DNA of 5,139 nt, taken from the NCBI GenBank assembly GCA_023435945.1, contig JAEZLB010000016.1:1-5139 (forward strand). Direction: 5' to 3'. The position numbers and the translations under genes are program-made. The notes under the pieces are model-generated. The model saw only the letters and a list, made by a program, of their open reading frames with translations. It was not told the origin of the DNA and did not search any database. The stretch comes from Pseudomonadota bacterium. Its GTDB lineage: Bacteria; Pseudomonadota; Gammaproteobacteria; Burkholderiales; Burkholderiaceae_D. This document shows positions 1-5,139 of this stretch, in pieces (within the stretch, counting starts at the first letter, position 1; each line of letters opens with the position of its first letter).

Positions 1-141
1 CACGCAAAACATATTGCCCGGCTCGCGCAGCAGGCGTGGTCACGCGGTGAAACGGTCCAGGCGAAAGACGCGCAGCCGCTTTATTTGCGCAACAAGGTGG
101 CCTTGACCACGGCTGAGCGTCAGGCAAAACTTGCGGTATGA
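1..141 (+). CDS. tsaB: TsaB, tRNA threonylcarbamoyladenosine (t6A) biosynthesis protein, C-terminal end (5' partial)
   Basis: Frame 1 is open from the window edge to a TGA at 139-141, giving the last 46 residues of a protein. The stretch PLYLRNKVALT, about 15 residues before the stop, matches the conserved tail of TsaB, where a Pro-x-Tyr-Leu-Arg-Asn element precedes a short variable end. In the known family, TsaB is the inactive ASKHA-fold paralogue of TsaD. It acts with TsaD and TsaE to transfer the threonylcarbamoyl group made by TsaC onto A37 of ANN-decoding tRNAs in the cytoplasm. The fold and the dimer interface lie outside the window, so the call rests on the tail motif plus the neighbour: tsaB followed directly by rimI is a widespread bacterial order. 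The stop overlaps the rimI start in an ATGA, implying coupled translation. No truncation other than the window edge is visible. Confidence 0.85.
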   Translation, partial: HAKHIARLAQQAWSRGETVQAKDAQPLYLRNKVALTTAERQAKLAV

Positions 142-629
142 GCGCCAATCCTCTTTCCGTCCCCGCAGTTCCCGAACTGGTAAATGCCAGTCTGCAGCCT
201 ATGCAGCCCGCAGATCTGGAGGCGGTAATGGCAATTGAGTTGGAGGCTTATCCTTTTCCCTGGAGCAGGGGGAATTTCGCCGATTCTTTGCAGTCCGGCT
301 ACCACGCCCGCGTATTGCGCAGTGTTTCATCGGAGTTGCTCGGCTATTTCCTGATGATGTATGTGGTGGATGAAGCGCATTTGCTGAATATCACCGTGGC
401 GCCTCGCTTGCATGGGCGGGGGGTGGGCCACTGGTTGCTCGATCAGGCAAGGCAACAGGCGAAAGAAGCAGGCATGGAATCCATGCTGCTGGAAGTGCGC
501 CCCTCCAATCTGCGTGCGCTGCATGTGTATCAGCGCTATGGGTTTGCGCAGATCGGGCGGCGCAAGCAATATTATCCTGCTGCCAATAACGGCCGCGAGG
601 ATGCCATCGTAATGAGGTTGGCATGGTGA
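138..629 (+). CDS. rimI: RimI, ribosomal protein S18 alanine N-acetyltransferase
   Basis: This is a 163-residue GNAT-fold acetyltransferase. In the known family, RimI moves an acetyl group from acetyl-CoA to the N-terminal alanine of ribosomal protein S18. Visible motifs are the early ELEAYPFPWS segment (residues 34-43), typical of RimI, the acetyl-CoA pyrophosphate loop RLHGRGVG (90-97), LEVRPSN (118-124) and YQRYGF (131-136), then RRKQYYP and GREDAIVM near the end. Glu119 and Tyr131 are spaced exactly like the catalytic Glu103 and Tyr115 of enterobacterial RimI, so the enzyme should be active. The protein is about 15 residues longer than usual because of an N-terminal extension. An in-frame ATG at 201 (Met22) would give a typical length, but the ATG at 138 forms a 4-base ATGA overlap with tsaB and has better context for coupling, so it is preferred. 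The gene ends inside the next coding region (7-base overlap). Confidence 0.93.
   Translation: MSANPLSVPAVPELVNASLQPMQPADLEAVMAIELEAYPFPWSRGNFADSLQSGYHARVLRSVSSELLGYFLMMYVVDEAHLLNITVAPRLHGRGVGHWLLDQARQQAKEAGMESMLLEVRPSNLRALHVYQRYGFAQIGRRKQYYPAANNGREDAIVMRLAW
612..617 (+). promoter_or_regulatory. Ribosome binding site for the uracil-DNA glycosylase gene, inside the 3' end of rimI
   Basis: The sequence ATGAGG, with a GAGG core at 614-617, lies five bases before the ATG at 623. It is the clearest Shine-Dalgarno match in the window. It sits within rimI coding sequence and supports 623 as the start of the next gene, so that gene may be initiated independently as well as by coupling to rimI termination at 627-629. 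Confidence 0.55.
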
Positions 630-1384
630 ATAAGCACAGCACATTCCTGAAGGAGATGGGTATTGCGCCGGTATGGCGCAAGAAATATTCTCTGTCGGAG
701 GCGGCGGATGAGCCGGCTTCTGCGGAAGCGAAGGATGCGGTGCCAGACTCGGAATCGGTGCCTGTTTCTGAACCAGTGCGTGCAGCGTCTGGCGAAAGGC
801 AGATTGCCGATATGGGCTGGGAAGAGCTGGAGGCAGCGGTATCTGTTTGCACGCGCTGCGGCCTGTGCCGAGACCGTACCCGCACCGTATTCGGAGTGGG
901 CGACCGACAGGCGGAATGGTTGTTTATTGGTGAAGGCCCCGGTTACTACGAGGACCAGCAGGGCGAGCCCTTTGTTGGCCGGTCCGGCGCGCTGCTGGAC
1001 AATATGCTCGCAGCGCTGGGACTGAAACGCGGAGCGAACGCCTTCATCGCGAATATCGTCAAATGCCGTGCCACGGATGAACATGGCAAGGACAGGCCTC
1101 CTACGCCGGAAGAAGTGGCTACCTGCTTGCCTTACCTGAAACGCCAGATAGAACTGATTCAGCCCAGAACGATGGTGGCCCTGGGTAAGACGGCTGCGCT
1201 CTCGCTGCTAGGCATGGACCCGGCAACGCCGGTGAGCCAGTTGCGCGGCAAGATCCATCATTACGGCAACGTTCCGCTGGTCGTGACCTATCACCCTGCT
1301 TATCTGCTGCGGCAGCCCTCCGAGAAGCGCAAGGCCTGGAGCGACCTGTGCCTGGCCGTTTCTACTCATGCACAGCAGTCCTGA
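623..1384 (+). CDS. Uracil-DNA glycosylase, family 4 type with a 4Fe-4S cluster
   Basis: This 253-residue protein should remove uracil from DNA, arising from cytosine deamination or dUTP incorporation, starting base-excision repair. Visible family motifs are GEGPGYYED (103-111) followed by GEPFVGRSG (114-122), which form the uracil pocket, NIVKCR (144-149), and HPAYLLR (224-230), which carries the catalytic-loop histidine. Likely cluster ligands are Cys76, Cys79, Cys148 and Cys168. The 76/79/148 spacing equals that of thermophilic family 4 enzymes, but the last interval is 20 rather than about 16 residues, a small insertion around DEHGKD. Cys82 is an extra nearby cysteine. Residues 1-70 precede the catalytic domain: a short conserved-looking FLKEMGIAPVW element, then an Ala/Glu/Ser-rich segment that is probably disordered. 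The start at 623 has a good Shine-Dalgarno sequence and overlaps rimI by 7 bases. Phage-polymerase-domain naming is sometimes attached to this family, but the motifs here are those of a glycosylase. Confidence 0.9.
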   Translation: MVNKHSTFLKEMGIAPVWRKKYSLSEAADEPASAEAKDAVPDSESVPVSEPVRAASGERQIADMGWEELEAAVSVCTRCGLCRDRTRTVFGVGDRQAEWLFIGEGPGYYEDQQGEPFVGRSGALLDNMLAALGLKRGANAFIANIVKCRATDEHGKDRPPTPEEVATCLPYLKRQIELIQPRTMVALGKTAALSLLGMDPATPVSQLRGKIHHYGNVPLVVTYHPAYLLRQPSEKRKAWSDLCLAVSTHAQQS

Positions 1385-2345
1385 AACGGCAAGCAGCTGC
1401 CAGAGTGTTTTCCATGCCCGCTGGGGTGGATTGCGTGATCCCCATGTGCGCGCCTTGGCGTGGCTGATCGATTCTCCCGACCTGCTGAATCCAGGGGCGC
1501 TACAATGGCGGGGACGCATTGCTTCCATGCCTCGTGCCGGGTCGGACGCAACACGAAGCTGGTTGCTGGCGCTGGACCTAGAGCCGGCTTCCCTGCATGC
1601 GCGCTTGCACCTGACACCTTTCACCCGTCTTGGACGTTATGCGGAAACCCTGGTTGGTTTCTATCTGGAGCACCTCGGCCTGCTGGCTGCACAAGGTATG
1701 CCGGTGCGAGATGGAAAAAGCCGAACGATTGGTGAATTCGATTTCCTCCTGAATATGCCGGCGGGATTGGTGCACTGGGAATTCGCCAGTAAGCTTTATC
1801 TGCTGGAAACCAGCGGGCAGGGGCAGCATGTCGATTACTTTGTCGGCCCTAATCTTGCCGATACGTTGGGCGCGAAGATTGGCAAGGTGCTGGACCGGCA
1901 ACTGAAGCTGGCGGAACATCCCAGTGCAACAGCGTGTTTGCCACAGCCGGTGGTGTCGGCCCAGGCACTGATCAAAGGGTGGTTGTTTTATCGTGACGAC
2001 AATTGCCGGCAGGCCGAGGAACTGGGCGTGTCGCCTGAGCATTGCCGCGGATTCTGGTGTCCCTATGGGGAACTTGATAAGGTACAGGCGGAAGCTTTCT
2101 TCATTCTGCCGCGCCTGCAATGGCTTGCCCCGGCGAGCATAGCGCGTTCTCAGGCAATGACGGCGGGTCAACTGAAAGTTGTGCTGAAAGAGAAATTCGA
2201 GCATGACAGCATGCCGGTGCTTATTGCATGCTTGCAGCGCTCAGGCGAGGCGTTACTGGAGCAGCAACGCGGCTTCATCGTGCCGGATGACTGGCAGGTG
2301 AGGGCAGGATTGCGCGCACGCCGCACTGATGCACAGGATTCATAA
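1368..2345 (+). CDS. DUF1853 family protein of unknown function, possible PD-(D/E)XK-like nuclease fold
   Basis: This 325-residue soluble protein has no signal peptide or membrane segment. I recognise the DUF1853 pattern from RLGRYAETLVGFYLEHL (87-103), IGEFDFLL (121-128), HWEFASKLYLLE (136-147), YFVGPNLADTLGAK (157-170), KGWLFYRD (203-210) and the HCRGFWCPYGEL segment (225-236). The function of the family is not established to my knowledge. The order Glu123/Asp125, then about 12 residues later Glu138 and Lys142 on a strand-like stretch, resembles the acidic-acidic-lysine core of PD-(D/E)XK nucleases. The E-x3-K spacing is not the canonical E-x-K, so this is an inference only. The start at 1368 overlaps the glycosylase gene by 17 bases and has no visible Shine-Dalgarno sequence, so translation probably depends on coupling. 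A later in-frame GTG (1446) would cut into the conserved DPHVRALAWL segment, which supports the earlier start. It is the last gene of the left block. Confidence 0.8.
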   Translation: MHSSPETASSCQSVFHARWGGLRDPHVRALAWLIDSPDLLNPGALQWRGRIASMPRAGSDATRSWLLALDLEPASLHARLHLTPFTRLGRYAETLVGFYLEHLGLLAAQGMPVRDGKSRTIGEFDFLLNMPAGLVHWEFASKLYLLETSGQGQHVDYFVGPNLADTLGAKIGKVLDRQLKLAEHPSATACLPQPVVSAQALIKGWLFYRDDNCRQAEELGVSPEHCRGFWCPYGELDKVQAEAFFILPRLQWLAPASIARSQAMTAGQLKVVLKEKFEHDSMPVLIACLQRSGEALLEQQRGFIVPDDWQVRAGLRARRTDAQDS

Positions 2346-2450
2346 GACAGCCAGTAAAAAACTGCTGCAATCCCGGAAAACCCTGGCGCTGTCCGGTAAA
2401 ATGGGGAACGCTTTATCGTCACCCCTTGCCTTATCCGCAAACTTTATTTC
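2346..2450 (+). other. Intergenic leader between the DUF1853 gene and alr
   Basis: These 105 bases carry no gene that I can support and separate the overlapping left block from alr-radA, so a promoter for alr probably lies here. A weak inverted repeat, CCGGA (2373-2377) and TCCGG (2392-2396) with a 14-base loop, is too short and has no following T-run, so it is not called a terminator. The last 12 bases before the alr ATG are A/T-rich (AAACTTTATTTC at 2439-2450) and contain no purine-rich Shine-Dalgarno sequence. Confidence 0.6.
2397..2402 (+). promoter_or_regulatory. Possible -10 element for an alr-radA promoter
   Basis: TAAAAT matches five of six positions of the sigma-70 -10 consensus and lies 49-54 bases before the alr start, in the only sizeable non-coding gap. 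No good -35 hexamer is found at 16-18 bases upstream; the sequence there (around CCGGAA, 2373-2378) is poor. There is also no TGn extension. The call rests on position and the -10 match alone. Confidence 0.25.
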
Positions 2451-3530
2451 ATGTCCAGACCGCTTGTCGCCACCATAGATCTTGCTGCGATGCGAGCCAA
2501 TCTCGCGCTGGCGCGCCAGCAGGCGCACGGTGCGAGAGTGTGGGCCGTTGTGAAAGCCAATGCATATGGCCATGGTCTGCAGCGAGCCATGCGCGCTTTT
2601 GCCGAGGCCGATGGGCTGGCGCTGGTGGAGCTCGACTCGGCTGTCCGGTTGCGAGAATGGGGCTGGACCAAGCCCATACTGTTGCTGGAAGGTTTTTTCG
2701 AGCCGGCCGATCTGCCCGTCATGGTCGCGCATCAGTTGCAGCCCGCCGTCCACAGTGTCGAGCAGTTGGCGATGCTGGAGGCATCGAACCTGTCCGGTGC
2801 GCTGGATGTGCATCTTAAGATGAATACCGGCATGAACCGACTGGGTTTCAAGCCGGAGGCATTCAGGGCCGCCCACGCAAGCTTGCGTGCCCTGTCCTGC
2901 ATTCGACACATCAGCCTCATCACGCACTTTGCCAACGCCGAGCTTGAAACCGACAATCCCATGCCAATGAGGGAGCAGGCACGGCGCTTTCATGCAGCCT
3001 GTGACGGATTGACAGGAGAGCGCAGCCTCAGCAATTCGGCCGCTTGCCTGCTGCATCCAGAATTGTCTGCTGAATGGGTCAGGCCGGGTGTTATGCTGTA
3101 TGGCGCAACACCGGGTGCGAAAACGGCAGTTGAATTCGGACTGCATCCCGCCATGACTCTGCGCAGCACGCTGATCGGCATACAGGAAATTAGCACGGGT
3201 GACGCCGTGGGTTATGGCAGCGCCTTCGTTGCCGATAAAACCATGCGCATAGGTGTGGTCGCGTGTGGTTACGCCGATGGTTATCCGCGTCATGCGCCGA
3301 CCGGTACGCCGGTATTGGTTGAAGGCGTCAAGACGCGTACTGTCGGACGCGTTTCCATGGATATGCTGACGGTTGACCTGACCGCTGTACCTCAGGCTCA
3401 GGTTGGTAGTCCGGTCACTTTGTGGGGCGAAGGTTTGCCTGTCGATGACGTGGCGCAGGCCGCCGGCACGATAGGATATGAACTGATGTGCGGCCTGATG
3501 CCGCGCGTGCAAGTGATCGAGCGCAATTAA
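2451..3530 (+). CDS. alr: Alanine racemase (PLP-dependent)
   Basis: The 359-residue product interconverts L- and D-alanine in the cytoplasm, feeding D-Ala-D-Ala ligase for peptidoglycan synthesis. Its length equals that of E. coli Alr. The N-terminal barrel carries VVKANAYGHG (33-42), with Lys35 the PLP Schiff-base lysine. NTGMNRLGF (125-133) holds the substrate-side arginine (Arg130), and RPGVMLYG (211-218) holds Arg211, which contacts the PLP ring nitrogen in the family. In the C-terminal domain, VGYGSAF (253-259) contains the second catalytic base, Tyr255, followed by GYADGYPR (273-280), VGRVSMDM (298-305) and the terminal ELMCGLMPRV. All key residues are present. The start is fixed: reading back in frame there is no ATG, GTG or TTG before a TAA at 2397-2399. 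There is no Shine-Dalgarno sequence. No D-amino-acid dehydrogenase gene is adjacent, which favours the biosynthetic (alr) over the catabolic (dadX) type. radA follows after 33 bases, probably on the same transcript. Confidence 0.96.
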   Translation: MSRPLVATIDLAAMRANLALARQQAHGARVWAVVKANAYGHGLQRAMRAFAEADGLALVELDSAVRLREWGWTKPILLLEGFFEPADLPVMVAHQLQPAVHSVEQLAMLEASNLSGALDVHLKMNTGMNRLGFKPEAFRAAHASLRALSCIRHISLITHFANAELETDNPMPMREQARRFHAACDGLTGERSLSNSAACLLHPELSAEWVRPGVMLYGATPGAKTAVEFGLHPAMTLRSTLIGIQEISTGDAVGYGSAFVADKTMRIGVVACGYADGYPRHAPTGTPVLVEGVKTRTVGRVSMDMLTVDLTAVPQAQVGSPVTLWGEGLPVDDVAQAAGTIGYELMCGLMPRVQVIERN

Positions 3531-3563
3531 AACAGACAAGCGCATTAGATTTTCCAAGTCGAT

Positions 3564-4934
3564 ATGGCCAAGGTAAAGACCAATTACACCTGCACCGAAT
3601 GCGGTGGCATCAGCAACAAATGGAGCGGGCAATGTCCGTCGTGCAGCCAATGGAACACCATGGTGGAAACCCTGGTCGAGCCTGCCGGCAATCGTTATTC
3701 GACGCAGCACCAGGGCCTGGCGCAGACGACGCCCGTTCTGACACTGTCCGATATCGAAGCTTCCGACGTGCCGCGGTTTGGCACTGGCATCGATGAGTTC
3801 GATCGTGTCCTGGGCGGGGGCTTGGTGGCCGGTGGCGTGGTGCTGATAGGCGGTGATCCTGGTATCGGTAAATCTACCTTGCTGCTGCAGGCGTTGGCGA
3901 ATTTATCCAGGACCAAAAAAGCCCTGTATGTCAGTGGTGAAGAATCGGGTGCGCAAGTGGCGTTGCGTGCCAAGCGGCTGGCTTTGGAAGCGAACGATCT
4001 GAAGCTGCAGGCTGAAATCCAACTGGAGAAAATCCTCAATACGCTGGCCGAGCACAAGCCTGAAGTCGCGGTTATCGATTCCATTCAGACTATTTATTCC
4101 GATGCGATGACCTCGGCGCCGGGTTCGGTGGCGCAGGTGCGCGAATGCGCAGCGCAACTGACGCGTGTGGCCAAGCAGTCCGGGATCAGCATTATCATGG
4201 TGGGTCATGTCACCAAGGAAGGTGCGCTGGCGGGACCACGCGTGCTGGAACATATCGTCGATACGGTACTGTATTTTGAAGGCGATACCCATTCCAGTTT
4301 CCGGTTGGTGCGCGCGTTCAAGAATCGCTTTGGCGCGGTCAATGAACTAGGCGTATTTGCGATGACGGAAAAAGGGCTGAAGGGAGTTTCCAATCCTTCG
4401 GCATTGTTCCTGTCGCAGCACGGAACCCAGGTGCCCGGCTCCTGTGTGATGGTGACGCAGGAAGGGACGCGCCCCTTGCTGGTGGAAATACAGGCACTGG
4501 TTGATACCTCGCACGTGCCGACCGCCAGGCGCCTTGCTGTTGGCGTGGAACAGAACCGGCTGGCCATGCTGCTGGCGGTGCTGCATCGTCATGCTGGCAT
4601 TGCTGCTTTCGATCAGGATGTTTTCATCAATGCGGTGGGCGGTGTGAAAATCAGCGAACCTGCCGCTGACCTGGCGGTGCTGCTGGCCATTCATTCTTCC
4701 ATGCGCAACAAGCCTTTGCCGAATGGTTTGGTGGTGTTCGGCGAGGTGGGGCTGGCCGGTGAAATCCGTCCCGCGCCACGCGGCCAGGAGCGCTTGCGCG
4801 AAGCAGCCAAGCTCGGTTTTTCGATTGCCTTGATTCCAAAATCGAATGCGCCCAAGCAGAAAATCGAAGGGCTGAAAATCCTGGCTGTGGAAAGAATCGA
4901 CGAAGCGCTGAGCCGCATTCGCGACGCGGAATAA
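3564..4934 (+). CDS. radA: RadA (Sms), DNA repair and branch-migration ATPase
   Basis: This 456-residue protein is close to the E. coli length of 460. RadA is a hexameric RecA-like motor that processes recombination intermediates alongside RecA, extending D-loops. Order of parts: a zinc finger with Cys10/Cys13 and Cys24/Cys27; a RecA-type ATPase core with Walker A GGDPGIGKST (96-105, Lys103) and Walker B VAVIDS (168-173, Asp172); the RadA-specific KNRFG motif (253-257) needed for branch migration in the family; then a Lon-like C-terminal domain from about 275. In that domain the position expected to hold the Lon catalytic serine reads EPAAD (365-369), and the lysine region reads GQERLREA, so it is a scaffold rather than a protease, as usual for RadA. 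The start is fixed by an in-frame TAG at 3546-3548 with no start codon between. Shine-Dalgarno sequence is weak. It follows alr by 33 bases and probably shares its transcript. Confidence 0.97.
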   Translation: MAKVKTNYTCTECGGISNKWSGQCPSCSQWNTMVETLVEPAGNRYSTQHQGLAQTTPVLTLSDIEASDVPRFGTGIDEFDRVLGGGLVAGGVVLIGGDPGIGKSTLLLQALANLSRTKKALYVSGEESGAQVALRAKRLALEANDLKLQAEIQLEKILNTLAEHKPEVAVIDSIQTIYSDAMTSAPGSVAQVRECAAQLTRVAKQSGISIIMVGHVTKEGALAGPRVLEHIVDTVLYFEGDTHSSFRLVRAFKNRFGAVNELGVFAMTEKGLKGVSNPSALFLSQHGTQVPGSCVMVTQEGTRPLLVEIQALVDTSHVPTARRLAVGVEQNRLAMLLAVLHRHAGIAAFDQDVFINAVGGVKISEPAADLAVLLAIHSSMRNKPLPNGLVVFGEVGLAGEIRPAPRGQERLREAAKLGFSIALIPKSNAPKQKIEGLKILAVERIDEALSRIRDAE

Positions 4935-4938
4935 ATCT

Positions 4939-5139
4939 TTAACCGTTTTTGAGCAGTGTGCGTGCAGCTTGCAGGCCGCTTCGTACTGCCGTTTCCAGCG
5001 TGGCCGGATATTCGCTCTCGCAATAATCCCCCGCCAATGCCAGGCCAGGCAGCTCAGTGGCAACCGTAGGACGCTGAAGATTCGGTTTGCAGGAAAACGT
5101 GGCACGCTTTTCGGTAATGACCCGCGACCAGCGCGGCGC
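4939..5139 (-). CDS. hpnE: HpnE-like FAD-dependent hydroxysqualene dehydroxylase / desaturase, C-terminal end (5' partial)
   Basis: The minus strand is open from the window edge to a TAA at 4939-4941, giving 66 C-terminal residues. The segment begins with ITEKRATFSC, then RPTVATELPGLALAGDY, then YPATLETAVRSGLQAARTLL. This is the FAD-binding C-terminal signature of the amine-oxidase/phytoene-desaturase superfamily: LAGD contacts the flavin, and PATLE-AVRSG lies on the helix below it. The E(K/R)RATF element and the PATLE-AVRSG wording fit HpnE best. HpnE reduces and dehydroxylates hydroxysqualene to squalene in the HpnCDE route to hopanoids and related lipids. A carotenoid desaturase is the main alternative, since the substrate-defining part and the N-terminal dinucleotide-binding motif are off the window. 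It is convergent with radA. hpnC and hpnD would be expected further right if the assignment is correct. Confidence 0.72.
   Translation of the reverse strand, partial: APRWSRVITEKRATFSCKPNLQRPTVATELPGLALAGDYCESEYPATLETAVRSGLQAARTLLKNG

Noticed and set aside
391..1084. Overlapping minus-strand open frames opposite rimI and the glycosylase gene
   Set aside because: Their translations are low-complexity Arg/Ser/Ala-rich shadows of motif-confirmed plus-strand genes.
2373..2396. Inverted repeat CCGGA/TCCGG in the gap before alr, considered as a terminator or operator
   Set aside because: The stem is only five base pairs with a 14-base loop and has no T-run after it. A repeat this short is expected by chance.
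2340..3710. Very long open frame (456 codons) on the minus strand opposite alr and the start of radA
   Set aside because: It lies antisense to alr, whose active-site motifs are all intact. Its translation shows no recognisable domain and is rich in His, Gln and Arg, as expected from reading a GC-rich gene backwards. Its length equal to RadA is coincidence.
4300..4931. Lon-like C-terminal domain of RadA considered as an active protease
   Set aside because: The expected serine and lysine positions are not conserved (EPAAD and GQERLREA), which is normal for RadA.
4347..5105. 252-codon minus-strand open frame covering the end of radA and part of the HpnE-like gene
   Set aside because: It is antisense to conserved radA sequence and out of frame with the FAD-binding signature. 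The real minus-strand reading frame stops at 4939-4941.
1..5139. Search by eye for CRISPR repeats, tRNA or rRNA genes, insertion sequences and phage or toxin-antitoxin genes
   Set aside because: Almost every base is covered by recognised housekeeping genes, and the only gap over 50 bases (2346-2450) shows none of these.

Overview
The window looks like ordinary core chromosome from a betaproteobacterium, possibly in the Nitrosomonadales/Gallionellales area. The reasons are the moderately GC-rich, tightly packed genes, the alr-radA pairing and an HpnE-like gene next to radA. The genus assignment is an inference from gene content and protein style, not from a database search. I see no mobile element, tRNA, rRNA, CRISPR array or phage gene.

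Left block (1-2345, + strand): the 3' end of tsaB (tRNA t6A modification), rimI (ribosomal protein S18 N-terminal acetyltransferase), a family 4 type iron-sulfur uracil-DNA glycosylase, and a DUF1853 protein of unknown function. Each start codon lies inside the gene before it, with overlaps of 4, 7 and 17 bases. This is strong evidence for one transcript with translational coupling. Only the glycosylase start has a convincing Shine-Dalgarno sequence.

Middle block (2346-4934, + strand): after a 105-base non-coding gap comes alr (alanine racemase, supplying D-alanine for peptidoglycan), then 33 bases later radA (DNA branch-migration ATPase). Both proteins are full length with their active-site motifs intact. 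Both starts are fixed by in-frame stops just upstream. The gap before alr is the only place in the window where a new promoter is likely.

Right edge (4939-5139, - strand): the C-terminal 66 residues of an amine-oxidase-like FAD protein, best matched to HpnE (hydroxysqualene dehydroxylase, hopanoid/squalene synthesis) or a related carotenoid desaturase. It converges on radA with only four bases between the two stop codons.

Together the window mixes translation maintenance (tsaB, rimI), DNA repair and recombination (uracil-DNA glycosylase, radA), cell-wall precursor supply (alr) and membrane isoprenoid synthesis (hpnE). No clearly new multi-gene system is visible. The least understood element is the DUF1853 gene, whose acidic/lysine motif resembles a nuclease core and which is translationally coupled to a repair glycosylase.
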